In this document: positions 35,580 through 43,163 of the stretch, piece after piece
Layout of the letters: each line of letters opens with the position of its first letter
Numbering within the stretch: position 1 is the stretch's first letter
Source: Pseudomonas cedrina subsp. cedrina
GTDB lineage: Bacteria; Pseudomonadota; Gammaproteobacteria; Pseudomonadales; Pseudomonadaceae
DNA length: 64,000 bases
Assembly: GCF_001983175.1 (NCBI RefSeq)
Contig: NZ_MNPW01000005.1
Location: 62,001-126,000, forward strand
Direction: 5' to 3'
Notes under the pieces: model-generated
Database searches by the model: none
What the model saw: only the letters and a program-made list of their open reading frames with translations
What the model was told of the DNA's origin: nothing
Position numbers and translations under genes: made by a program

Positions 35580-35640
35580 GTTTTCCGAGATCCACGTCAC
35601 CCTCTCCGCAGTACCTTCGCTGGGGCGGGTGCACTCAAGA

Positions 35641-36843
35641 TCAGGCCCGCTCGGCGCGCTGCGTGTTGAGCAACTCACCGATGAGTTGCGTGGCGGCACC
35701 TTGCCCGAAAAGATGACCGGCGTCCTGGCGGGGACCGACGACCGATTGGCCATCCTGGCCGGTATAGGCCAGCGTCCCCCCCAGTACTTCCACGGCGCTG
35801 TGATAACCGTTACTGATCAGGAAGGCCGCTGTGCCAGCGGCGCGTGCATAGCGTGCGTCGCGCTCCGCCGGGGGCAACTGGGCCATGGGGTCGTTTGCAA
35901 GGTCCGGACGCTCATTGAGTCCGTCCATGACTCGGGTATAAGGCCTTTGTTCCCCGCGTAGCATGTCCCAGACCGCCAAGGTCTCTGCCTGGGTGCCGGA
36001 CATATGGGCGATCAGCGGTTCCGCGGTATTGTCCACGCGCTCTTTCTTGAGCTGTGCCACGTCCCACCGGCTGGGAAGCAGCCGATTCGATTTTATTCCC
36101 AGCAGATCATCTGCTTCCTTGCCCAGGTTGTGGACGCCGGTACGAAGCGGTTGGGCATTGGGTGGTTTGATCCGTTCCTGCTTTTTGGCCGGCCCTATGG
36201 TGCCCGAGCCTCCCAGCGCGCTGGTGGGCGCGATGGATTGCGCTGCCGAATAAGGCAGGCCCAGCAAGCCGGGAATGGCTTCCCGTAGCCGCTTATCCTG
36301 CCCTGGTGTGCGCTCCACGCCTGTGGTTGTGCTGCTCAGGATTGCGCCGATGTCACCCATGAGCGCGATCATTATCGAGCGGTCTTTTGCTGTGGCGCTG
36401 TTGCTGCCGGCAGGGACGTCGTCCATCAGGCGTTGGAGCGTGCGGAGCAATGCTTGAGGTTTTTCGCCCGGCATCAGTCCTTCAGGCCCGAAAAGGTGCC
36501 CACCCAGTGGCGCCTGCAGGTCGCCTAGCCGGCTGATCATGTCGTGTGCCTTGCCTGCCGCCAACCCCAGTTCACTGCGCAATGTGTCACCTGGGTGGTA
36601 CAGAAGATCCCTGGCTGCGACGGTCTGTTGCAGGGCCAATGCCCGTGTGCGTCCCCCTGCCTCGGTGCGACTGGCCGGATCCACGAATTGCGCTGCTTGA
36701 TCCTTGGCGCGCGCCTGGGAAGCGGTAGCGGTCGACGGTGAAAGTTGCAGCGTGGGCGAAGGGGCTGTGCCGCGCGGACCGTTGTCTATCAAGGACTGGG
36801 TGTGGCTGGGGGGCAAAACGTTTAGAGGTTGGTGGACGAGCAT
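35641..36843 (-). CDS. Candidate type III secretion effector
   Basis: A 400-residue protein of no family I recognise. Three facts point to a type III effector. A complete Hrp box lies 31 bases upstream of the start codon. The N terminus (MLVHQPLNVLPPSHTQSLID) has valine at position 3, no acidic residue in the first 12, and high Ser/Pro content. The first 60 residues are polar and look disordered, as in secretion signals. There is no signal peptide or membrane segment. The region GYHSAVEVLGGTLAYTGQDG near the C terminus may be part of a folded domain. AAAGGTG serves as ribosome site. No chaperone or secretion-apparatus gene is in the window, so it would be an unlinked effector. Confidence 0.75.
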   Translation of the reverse strand: MLVHQPLNVLPPSHTQSLIDNGPRGTAPSPTLQLSPSTATASQARAKDQAAQFVDPASRTEAGGRTRALALQQTVAARDLLYHPGDTLRSELGLAAGKAHDMISRLGDLQAPLGGHLFGPEGLMPGEKPQALLRTLQRLMDDVPAGSNSATAKDRSIMIALMGDIGAILSSTTTGVERTPGQDKRLREAIPGLLGLPYSAAQSIAPTSALGGSGTIGPAKKQERIKPPNAQPLRTGVHNLGKEADDLLGIKSNRLLPSRWDVAQLKKERVDNTAEPLIAHMSGTQAETLAVWDMLRGEQRPYTRVMDGLNERPDLANDPMAQLPPAERDARYARAAGTAAFLISNGYHSAVEVLGGTLAYTGQDGQSVVGPRQDAGHLFGQGAATQLIGELLNTQRAERA

Positions 36844-36873
36844 AATTTTTCACCTTTGATGTCGGGGCATTTT

Positions 36874-36902
36874 TCTGTGGCTCGTTACAGGCCGACGGTT
36901 CC
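36874..36902 (-). promoter_or_regulatory. Hrp box (HrpL/RspL-type sigma promoter)
   Basis: On the minus strand, GGAACC-N16-CCACAGA matches the Hrp box consensus GGAACC-N15/16-CCACNNA in full. It ends 31 bases before the effector start codon, leaving a short leader. Such promoters are read by the ECF sigma factor HrpL (RspL in P. fluorescens). Confidence 0.85.
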
Positions 36903-37090
36903 GGTGCCCAGTTTTCGAGTCTTCTTCTTATCAGGGGGGGGCGGCCTTTTTTGCCGGGAACGTGGATCAAAGTCGATCTTCTCTGGTATTGAAGTTTTGG
37001 TTATTAATAAATAGCTTCTTATTCCTTAACGAATATAAATCCCGTCCCTATACTGATCAGCAACGCTAAACGCTGCAGGAGGGCACACCC

Positions 37091-37672
37091 ATGCACAGCG
37101 AGTCGATTCGTTACCTGATCGTGCCGGGCTGGCAAGGATCGCCAGAAGATCATTGGCAAACCCATTGGCAGCAGAGCCTGCCCAACAGCGCCCGGGTGGA
37201 GCAGGCCGATTGGGTGACGCCGCGTCGCGAAGACTGGGTCGCGGCGCTGGCCGAGGCCATCGCGGCCGACAGCACGCCGGTGATCCTGATCGCTCATAGC
37301 CTGGGCTGCATTACGGTGGCGCATTGGGCGGCCACCGCACCGGTGCACTACCTGCGGCAAGTACGCGGTGCCCTGCTGGTGGCCCCAGCCGACGTCGAAC
37401 GCCCTGCGTGTGCACCGGCGTTGCGCAACTTCGCGCCTATTCCCACCGACCTGTTGCCGTTTCCCAGCCAGGTGGTCAGTTCCGACAACGACAGTGCCGT
37501 CAGCGCCCCTCGGGCGGTGGAGCTGGCCCGCAACTGGGGCGCCGAGGCCGGCATTTTGTCCGGCGCCGGCCATATCAATGTGAAGTCCGGCCACCAGCGT
37601 TGGGAACAGGGTTTCGCCTACCTATATCGCCTGCAGAGCCGCCTCGAGCATCACGCCCGGCGCACTGCCTGA
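37091..37672 (+). CDS. RBBP9/YdeN-type serine hydrolase
   Basis: A 193-residue alpha/beta hydrolase of the RBBP9/YdeN family. The nucleophile is S70 in ILIAHSLGC, the catalytic His is H161 in GAGHINVKSG, and the acid is probably Asp in VVSSDNDSAV. The N terminus YLIVPGWQGSPEDHWQTHW is typical. There is no signal peptide. The physiological substrate of this family in bacteria is unknown. The gene is 50 bases upstream of the sigma-54 activator-like gene on the same strand and may share its transcript. Confidence 0.9.
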   Translation: MHSESIRYLIVPGWQGSPEDHWQTHWQQSLPNSARVEQADWVTPRREDWVAALAEAIAADSTPVILIAHSLGCITVAHWAATAPVHYLRQVRGALLVAPADVERPACAPALRNFAPIPTDLLPFPSQVVSSDNDSAVSAPRAVELARNWGAEAGILSGAGHINVKSGHQRWEQGFAYLYRLQSRLEHHARRTA

Positions 37673-37721
37673 ACATTTTTCAACGCCCTGTCCCTGAGTG
37701 GAATGGGGGCGGGAGTCTGCC

Positions 37722-38648
37722 ATGAGTCTGCATGAAACCTACGGCCAGCCCTTGCTGACCTTTCCCGACGCCGAAAAAAGCCCGCTGAGTATCCGCGCCA
37801 AGGCGTTGGTGTTTGTCGATCCGCGTTCACGGCAACTGCGCGAAGAACTGGAAAGCCTCGCGCCGCGCGCCTTGCCCGTGTTGATTCGCGGCGAGACGGG
37901 CAGCGGTAAAGAGCTGCTGGCGCGGCATATTCACCGTGGCAGCGATCGTGCCGGGTTGTTTGTCTCGGTCAATTGCGGCGCGATCAGCCCCACCTACGCC
38001 GACGCGGAATTGTTCGGTTATGCCGCCGGCGCCCACAGCGGTGCGGCCAGCAGCCGGGCGGGTTGGTTCGGTTCGGCCAATGGCGGCACTTTGTATCTGG
38101 ACGAGATCGGCGACTTGCCGCTGCCGATCCAAGTGAAACTGCTGGCGGCCCTGGAAAACCATGAAGTCACCCGTGTCGGTGCCCATCAGCCGAGCCCGGT
38201 GGACGTTCGCCTCGTCGCCGCCACCAGCATCGACCTGGCGCAGGCCGTGGCAGCCGGCAAGTTCCATGAGCGCCTGTTCCATTACCTGAGCGAAGGCCGA
38301 CTGGACTTGCCGGCGCTGCGCGAGCGGGTCGGCGATATCCTGTCCCTGGCTGAATACTTTCTGGGTATTTACAGCCAGCGCCTGGGCCTTCCAGTACCGT
38401 TGATCAGCGATGCCGCCCAGCGTGTGCTGGAGCATCACAGCTGGCCGGGCAATACCCGCGAGCTGGAAAACGTTATCCACTTTGCATTGCTGGTCAGCAG
38501 CGGCGATGAAATTTTGCCCGAGCATTTGAATTTGCCCGTCACCGGTTCGCCGCTGGAACAAGTGAGGCGGATTTTCGCGAGCGCCAGTCCCGCAGAGCAG
38601 GAAACGTTGCGTAAATTCCTGCATGAGCAAAATGGAATATCAAAGTGA
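37722..38648 (+). CDS. Sigma-54 activator-like AAA+ protein without DNA-binding domain
   Basis: A 308-residue protein with the central AAA+ domain of enhancer-binding proteins: Walker A GETGSGKE (57-64), Walker B GGTLYLDEIGDLPL, and the R-finger region SEGRLDLPALRERVGDI. The loop that touches sigma-54, normally GAFTGA, reads G103-A-H-S-G-A, changing two conserved positions. The protein ends shortly after the AAA+ lid (PAEQETLRKFLHEQNGISK) with no Fis-type helix-turn-helix, and has no N-terminal receiver or sensor domain. The nearest known relatives in pseudomonads are SfnR-like sulfur regulators, which fits the sulfur genes next door. It may be a regulator acting without DNA binding, or a decayed one. 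GGGAG precedes the start. Confidence 0.8.
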   Translation: MSLHETYGQPLLTFPDAEKSPLSIRAKALVFVDPRSRQLREELESLAPRALPVLIRGETGSGKELLARHIHRGSDRAGLFVSVNCGAISPTYADAELFGYAAGAHSGAASSRAGWFGSANGGTLYLDEIGDLPLPIQVKLLAALENHEVTRVGAHQPSPVDVRLVAATSIDLAQAVAAGKFHERLFHYLSEGRLDLPALRERVGDILSLAEYFLGIYSQRLGLPVPLISDAAQRVLEHHSWPGNTRELENVIHFALLVSSGDEILPEHLNLPVTGSPLEQVRRIFASASPAEQETLRKFLHEQNGISK

Positions 38649-38755
38649 ATAAAAGATATTGTTCGGGAATAAAAAATATAGGTATTGTCCGTTCCATGCC
38701 GCGATAGCACTTCGCTGGCACCTCACATAGAAAACGGTCGTTAGAAGGACATTGC

Positions 38756-39538
38756 ATGAAAAAGGTTCTGTTGTTTACCGCACTGGCGGCTGCCCTGACT
38801 GCTGGCTTCGCCCAGGCCAACGAGAAACTGGTGGTGGCCGCCACCCCGGTGCCGCACGCCGAGATCCTGGAGCTGATCAAGCCGACCCTGGCCAAAGAAG
38901 GCGTGGACCTGCAGATCAAAGTCTTCACCGACTACGTGCAGCCGAACGTGCAAGTCGCTGAGAAACGCCTGGACGCCAACTACTTCCAGACCCTGCCGTA
39001 CCTGGAAAACTTCAACAAGGGCAAGGGCACCAACCTGGTCACCGTGATCGGCGTGCACGTCGAGCCGTTCGGTGGCTACTCGAAAAAGATCAAGAATATT
39101 TCCGAGCTCAAGGACGGCGCCACCGTTGCCATCCCGAACGAAGGCTCCAACAGCGGCCGTGCCCTGTTGCTGCTGCAGAAAGCCGGTGTGATCACCCTGA
39201 AAGACCCGACCAACGCCCTGTCCACGCCGAAAGACATTGCCAGCAACCCGAAAAACCTGAAATTCAAAGAGCTGGAATCCGCCCTGCTGCCACGCGTGCT
39301 GGACCAGGTTGACCTGGACATGATCAACACGAACTACGCATTGGAAGCCGGCCTCAACCCGGCCAAGGACGCGCTGATCATCGAAGACGCCAAATCGCCG
39401 TACGTTAACTTCCTGGTCGCGCGCCCGGACAACAAGGACAGCGATGCGATCCAGAAGTTGGCCAAGGCCCTGACCAGCCCGGAAGTCAAAGCCTTCATCG
39501 AGAAGAAGTACAACGGCGCGGTGTTGCCGGCGTTCTGA
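38756..39538 (+). CDS. MetQ/NlpA-family substrate-binding protein
   Basis: A 260-residue periplasmic binding protein of the MetQ (methionine) family. The signal peptide ends FAQA-NEKLVVAATPVPHAEILE; there is no lipobox, so it is soluble. Family marks are VFTDYVQPNVQVAEKRLDAN, then YFQTLPYLENFN, and PNEGSNSGRALLLLQKAGVI. The ligand is methionine or another sulfur compound. It stands alone between an activator-like gene and its own terminator, with no matching metN/metI beside it. It may work with the polar amino-acid transporter downstream or with metNI at 52919-54668. Confidence 0.9.
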   Translation: MKKVLLFTALAAALTAGFAQANEKLVVAATPVPHAEILELIKPTLAKEGVDLQIKVFTDYVQPNVQVAEKRLDANYFQTLPYLENFNKGKGTNLVTVIGVHVEPFGGYSKKIKNISELKDGATVAIPNEGSNSGRALLLLQKAGVITLKDPTNALSTPKDIASNPKNLKFKELESALLPRVLDQVDLDMINTNYALEAGLNPAKDALIIEDAKSPYVNFLVARPDNKDSDAIQKLAKALTSPEVKAFIEKKYNGAVLPAF

Positions 39539-39566
39539 TGTAAGCCAAAACCCCCTTCAAGGTTTA

Positions 39567-39602
39567 AACGCCGACGGCTACTACAGCGTCGGCGTTTTTT
39601 TT
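39567..39602 (+). terminator. Rho-independent terminator after the MetQ-like gene
   Basis: The ten-base stem AACGCCGACG / CGTCGGCGTT, a ten-base loop and a run of eight T. It ends transcription before the next ABC operon. Confidence 0.93.
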
Positions 39603-39645
39603 GCCTGCAATCTGGAACACGGCCAACACTGTGGGAGCTGGTGTT

Positions 39646-39735
39646 TCAGACGGTGCGGCTATTGATCGCCCTGCGCAACGCTACCAACCATTTCACCAGC
39701 TCCTGCGGATCCAGGGGCTTCGCTTTCTTTTTCAT
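39646..39735 (-). CDS. Possible small protein (29 residues)
   Basis: On the minus strand a short frame reads MKKKAKPLDPQELVKWLVAL and then RRAINSRTV before a stop. CGAGGG lies about eight bases before the ATG at 39735; an in-frame ATG at 39741 adds two residues. The peptide is basic and could form one amphipathic helix. The gap between the MetQ-like terminator and the next operon is otherwise empty. The evidence is a good ribosome site and sensible amino-acid make-up only, so the call is tentative. Confidence 0.35.
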   Translation of the reverse strand: MKKKAKPLDPQELVKWLVALRRAINSRTV

Positions 39736-39808
39736 GTTCATTCCCTCGAAATACAGACCCACCAACCATAGCCTTCACCCGCCAAACCCGCGAACCCGAC
39801 GGTTATCT

Positions 39809-39870
39809 TTTTGGGTGATATCAATATGCTATTTTGGTATTTAAATTTTGCTTTTTATACCTTTAAAGTT
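39809..39870 (+). promoter_or_regulatory. AT-rich promoter region of the amino-acid ABC operon
   Basis: This AT-rich stretch with GGTAT...ATACC arms (39836-39861) stands out from the surrounding GC-rich DNA and lies 75-135 bases before the first permease gene. It resembles the AT-rich leaders before the sbp and cystine operons. No single -35/-10 pair can be chosen with confidence. Confidence 0.35.
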
Positions 39871-39944
39871 CGTGCTACCCGGCGTTACCCACACCGGCTC
39901 GGATTGCGCTCGCTGCATTACCCATGCGGCGTCATGGACTGGAA

Positions 39945-40610
39945 ATGACCTTCGATTTCGCTTTTATCCTCAGCACCCTGCCGGCGTTTCTAAAGGCCGT
40001 GGGCGTGACGCTGCAAGTGGGCCTGATCGCCATCGCCACCTCGTTGCTGGTGGCGCTGATCAACGCGGCATTGCTGGTGTTTCGCACGCCGTACCTGTCG
40101 CGCCTGGTCGGGCTCTATGTGGAGTTGGCGCGTAACACGCCGCTGCTGATCCAACTGTTCTTCGTGTACTTCGCGCTGCCGGCCCTGGGCTTGAATATTT
40201 CCGGCTTCTGGGCGGCGATCATCACCATGACCTTCCTCGGCGGCGCCTACCTCACCGAAGTGCTGCGCGCCGGCGTCGAAGCGGTGCCGCTGGCGCAGAT
40301 CGAGTCGGGCAAGTCCATCGGCCTGTCCGACTGGCAATTGCTGCGTCACGTGATCCTGCCCCAGGCCGGCATCCTCAGCCTGCCGGCGCTGTTCGCCAAT
40401 TTCATCTTCCTGCTCAAGGAGACCACCGTGGTCTCCGCCGTGGCGGTGCCGGAGATTCTCTACACCACCAAGAGCTACATCGCCCTTTACTACAAGACTT
40501 ACGAAATGCTCGCGGTGCTGACGCTGATTTGCGTGCTGCTGTTCCTGCCGCTGTCGCTGCTGCTCAGCCGCCTGGAAAGGAGGCTCCAGCATGGCCAGTT
40601 CGGGTCTTGA
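39945..40610 (+). CDS. Polar amino-acid ABC transporter permease
   Basis: A 221-residue permease of the HisMQ type with about five membrane segments. The motif ELARNTPLLIQLFFVYFALP and the EAA-like loop QIESGKSIGLSDWQLLRHVILPQA are diagnostic. Start 39945 (MTFDFAF) is used; an in-frame ATG at 39924 lacks a ribosome site. It overlaps the next permease gene by 20 bases. It forms the channel of a transporter whose substrate is probably a sulfur or polar amino acid. Confidence 0.9.
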   Translation: MTFDFAFILSTLPAFLKAVGVTLQVGLIAIATSLLVALINAALLVFRTPYLSRLVGLYVELARNTPLLIQLFFVYFALPALGLNISGFWAAIITMTFLGGAYLTEVLRAGVEAVPLAQIESGKSIGLSDWQLLRHVILPQAGILSLPALFANFIFLLKETTVVSAVAVPEILYTTKSYIALYYKTYEMLAVLTLICVLLFLPLSLLLSRLERRLQHGQFGS

Positions 40611-41250
40611 GTTGTTATGGGTGTCGTTGCCGCAACTGGGCAAGGGCGCGGCGCAAACCTTGTCGATTTCATTCTTGAGCATCGCGTTCAGCACGGTTGG
40701 TGGCGTGTTGTACGGCGTGCTGCGCACCTTGAACAACAGGCTGATCAACGCGCTGCTGCGGGTTTACCTGGAGCTGTTTCGCGCGATTCCGGTGTTGGTG
40801 TGGTTGTACCTGTTGTTTTTCGGCCTGCCGATTTTCTTCGGCCTGAGCATCCCGAGTTTCTGGTGCGCGGTGCTGGTGCTGTCGCTGTGGGGCGCCAGCG
40901 AAGTGGGCGAAGTGGTGCGCGGTGCCTTGCATTCGCTGCCCCGTGGCCAGCGTGAAGCGGGGTTGTCGATTGGTCTCTCCGATCCGCAGCTCTACGGCTA
41001 CGTGCTGCTGCCCCAGGCCCTCAAGCGCATGACGCCGCCGACCATCAACGTTTACACGCGCATCATCAAGACCAGTTCCCTGGCGGTGCTGATCGGCGTG
41101 GTGGACGTGATTAAGGTCGGCCAGCAAATCATCGAACGCACCTACGAGTCCGTGTTGATCTACGGCGTGCTGTTCCTGTTTTTCTTCTTTATCTGCTACC
41201 CGTTGTCGGCGGCCTCCAAGGTGCTGGAACGGCGCTGGGCCCAAGCATGA
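40591..41250 (+). CDS. Polar amino-acid ABC transporter permease
   Basis: A 219-residue second permease, with ELFRAIPVLVWLYLLFFGLP and the loop QREAGLSIGLSDPQLYGYVL, then LPQALKR. It starts inside the preceding gene and overlaps the ATPase gene by four bases (ATGA), so all parts are translationally coupled. Confidence 0.9.
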   Translation: MASSGLELLWVSLPQLGKGAAQTLSISFLSIAFSTVGGVLYGVLRTLNNRLINALLRVYLELFRAIPVLVWLYLLFFGLPIFFGLSIPSFWCAVLVLSLWGASEVGEVVRGALHSLPRGQREAGLSIGLSDPQLYGYVLLPQALKRMTPPTINVYTRIIKTSSLAVLIGVVDVIKVGQQIIERTYESVLIYGVLFLFFFFICYPLSAASKVLERRWAQA

Positions 41251-42023
41251 GCGCATTGATCGAGTTCCAGGGTTTCAATAAATACTTCGGCGACACGCAC
41301 GTGCTCAAGGGCATCGACCTGAGCGTGCAAAGCGGCGAAGTGGTGGTGATCCTCGGCCCCAGTGGCTGCGGCAAAAGTACCTTGCTGCGTTGCCTCAACG
41401 GCCTGGAAGTGGCGCACAGCGGCAGCCTGCGTTTTGCCGGCCGAGAGCTTATGGAAAAAAGCACCGACTGGCGCCAGGTGCGCCAGGACATCGGCATGGT
41501 GTTCCAGAGTTACCACCTGTTCCCGCACATGAGCGTGCTCGACAACATCCTGCTCGGCCCGTTGAAGGTGCAAAAACGCGACCCCCGCGAAGCCCGCGAA
41601 CAGGCCGAGCAATTGCTGGCGCGTGTGGGCCTTGCCGACAAGCGCGATGCTTACCCGCGCCAGCTCTCCGGCGGTCAACAGCAACGCATCGCCATCGTCC
41701 GCTCGCTGTGCATGAACCCTCAGGTCATGTTGTTTGACGAGGTTACCGCGGCCCTTGACCCGGAAATGGTCAAGGAAGTGCTGGAAGTGATCCAGGGCCT
41801 GGCGCGCGATGGCATGACCCTGCTGATCGTCACTCACGAAATGGCCTTCGCCCGCGCTGTCGCTGACCGCGTGGTGTTTATGGAGGCCGGTCGCATCCTC
41901 GAACACAACACCCCCGAGGCATTCTTTACGAACCCGCAAACCGCACGCGCGCAGCAGTTCCTGGAGAACTTCTCCTTTGTTTCAACACTGCCCAAAAAGA
42001 TCAAGGAACTGGAACTGATATGA
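41247..42023 (+). CDS. Polar amino-acid ABC transporter ATPase
   Basis: A 258-residue ATPase (GlnQ/HisP type). Walker A GPSGCGKST, Q-loop VFQSYHLFPHMSV, signature LSGGQQQR, Walker B VMLFDEVTAALD and switch His LIVTHEMAFAR are all intact. Note the Walker B region reads DEVTAALD where DEPTSALD is usual; the catalytic Glu is kept. It overlaps the binding-protein gene by four bases. Confidence 0.92.
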   Translation: MSALIEFQGFNKYFGDTHVLKGIDLSVQSGEVVVILGPSGCGKSTLLRCLNGLEVAHSGSLRFAGRELMEKSTDWRQVRQDIGMVFQSYHLFPHMSVLDNILLGPLKVQKRDPREAREQAEQLLARVGLADKRDAYPRQLSGGQQQRIAIVRSLCMNPQVMLFDEVTAALDPEMVKEVLEVIQGLARDGMTLLIVTHEMAFARAVADRVVFMEAGRILEHNTPEAFFTNPQTARAQQFLENFSFVSTLPKKIKELELI

Positions 42024-42871
42024 AAAAGTTACTGCTGCCACTGTTTGCCGTCGCCTTGCTGGCCGGCTGCGATAAAAAGGCCGAAGAGCCTGCAAAACCG
42101 GGCGTCGCCGTGAGCTACATCGACAAGATCAAGGCGCGCGACAAGCTGATCGTCGGGGTCTTTACCGACAAACCTCCCTTCGGCTTTGTCAACGAAGCCG
42201 GCCGCTACGTGGGCTTCGATACCGATATCGGTCGCCAATTCGCCAAGGACCTGTTGGGCGACGAGAACAAAGTCGAATTTGTTGCCGTCGAGCCGGCCAG
42301 CCGCATTCCGTTCCTGCAAAGCGACAAGGTCGACTTGATCCTCGCCAACATGACAGTGACGCCGGAGCGCAAGGAAGCGGTGGACTTCACCAACCCCAAC
42401 CTGAAAGTCGCGGTGCAGGCCCTGGTGCCCAAGGACAGCGCAGTGAAGAACCTGAATGACCTGGCCACCCGTACCACTATCGTGACCACCGGTACCACCG
42501 CCGATATCTGGCTGACCAAAAACCACCCGGACTGGAAACTGCTCAAGTTCGAAAAGAACTCCGAGTCGCTGCAAGCCCTGTCGGCCGGGCGTGGCGATGC
42601 GTACGCGCAAGACAACCTGGTGCTGTTCAGTTGGGCCAAGCAGAACCCGGGCTACCGCGTGCTGGAGGAAAAACTCGGTGATGAAGCGCCGATTGCCCCA
42701 GCGGTGAAGAAGGGCAATATCGAACTGCGTGACTGGGTAAATGCCGAGTTGGCGAAGTTGGGTGAAGAGAAGTTCTTGCTCAAGCTGTATGACCAGTATG
42801 TGCGTAAAGAGCTGAGCGATGACACCAAGCCTGAGAGTGTGATTGTTGAAGGTGGGAAGTGGCAGGGCTGA
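42020..42871 (+). CDS. Polar amino-acid ABC transporter substrate-binding lipoprotein
   Basis: A 283-residue binding protein of the SBP_bac_3 family. It is a lipoprotein: LLAGC-DKKAEE (Cys15), with Asp after the cysteine, which in the E. coli rule keeps it at the inner membrane near its permease. Family marks are GFVNEAGRYVGFDTDIGRQF and VEPASRIPFLQSDKVDLILA, then NMTVTPERKEAVDF. Last gene of the operon; a palindrome split by a mobile element follows. Confidence 0.9.
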   Translation: MKKLLLPLFAVALLAGCDKKAEEPAKPGVAVSYIDKIKARDKLIVGVFTDKPPFGFVNEAGRYVGFDTDIGRQFAKDLLGDENKVEFVAVEPASRIPFLQSDKVDLILANMTVTPERKEAVDFTNPNLKVAVQALVPKDSAVKNLNDLATRTTIVTTGTTADIWLTKNHPDWKLLKFEKNSESLQALSAGRGDAYAQDNLVLFSWAKQNPGYRVLEEKLGDEAPIAPAVKKGNIELRDWVNAELAKLGEEKFLLKLYDQYVRKELSDDTKPESVIVEGGKWQG

Positions 42872-42890
42872 AACCTGGTTTTTGTGCTGA

Positions 42891-43156
42891 CTGTACCGGC
42901 CTCATCGGGGCATAGGTATCTACACATTTTTGTAGTGAGCGGGCTTGACGAATCGTCGCACCGCCCGCGCTGGGCTGCGAAGCGGCCCCAAACCAGGCGA
43001 ATTGGGTTTTTCTGAAACTGCGCGGTGTCTTTATTGGGGCGGCTTCGCCACCCAGCGCGGGACAAGCCCGCTCATTACAGGGAGATTTGTCAGCCTTTGA
43101 ACGTTGTGTAGATACCTATGCTCATCGGGGGCTTGCTCCCGATGAGGCCGGTACAG
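42891..43156. repeat. GC-rich palindrome split by an inserted element
   Basis: CTGTACCGGCCTCATCGGGG and, beyond the insert, CTCCCGATGAGGCCGGTACA are the arms of one long hairpin. The element at 42911-43120 lies within the left side of its loop. Without the insert this would serve as a hairpin between convergent genes. Confidence 0.75.
42911..43120. mobile_element. Small non-autonomous element, copy 2 (210 bp)
   Basis: The ends CATAGGTATCTACACA and TGTGTAGATACCTATG are perfect 16-base inverted repeats. The 10-base sequence CTCATCGGGG occurs directly on both sides (42901-42910 and 43121-43130). The interior is the same long inverted repeat as in copy 1, with a short extra segment (ACGAATCGTCGCACCG) in one arm. 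It does not code for protein. Confidence 0.85.
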
Positions 43157-43163
43157 CCGCCAC

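Noticed and set aside
36007..36741. Open frames on the plus strand opposite the effector candidate
   Set aside because: The minus-strand frame has the Hrp box, ribosome site and secretion-type N terminus; the others have none.
38724..38740. TGGCAC before the MetQ-like gene as a sigma-54 promoter
   Set aside because: The -12 element TTGC is missing at the required spacing.
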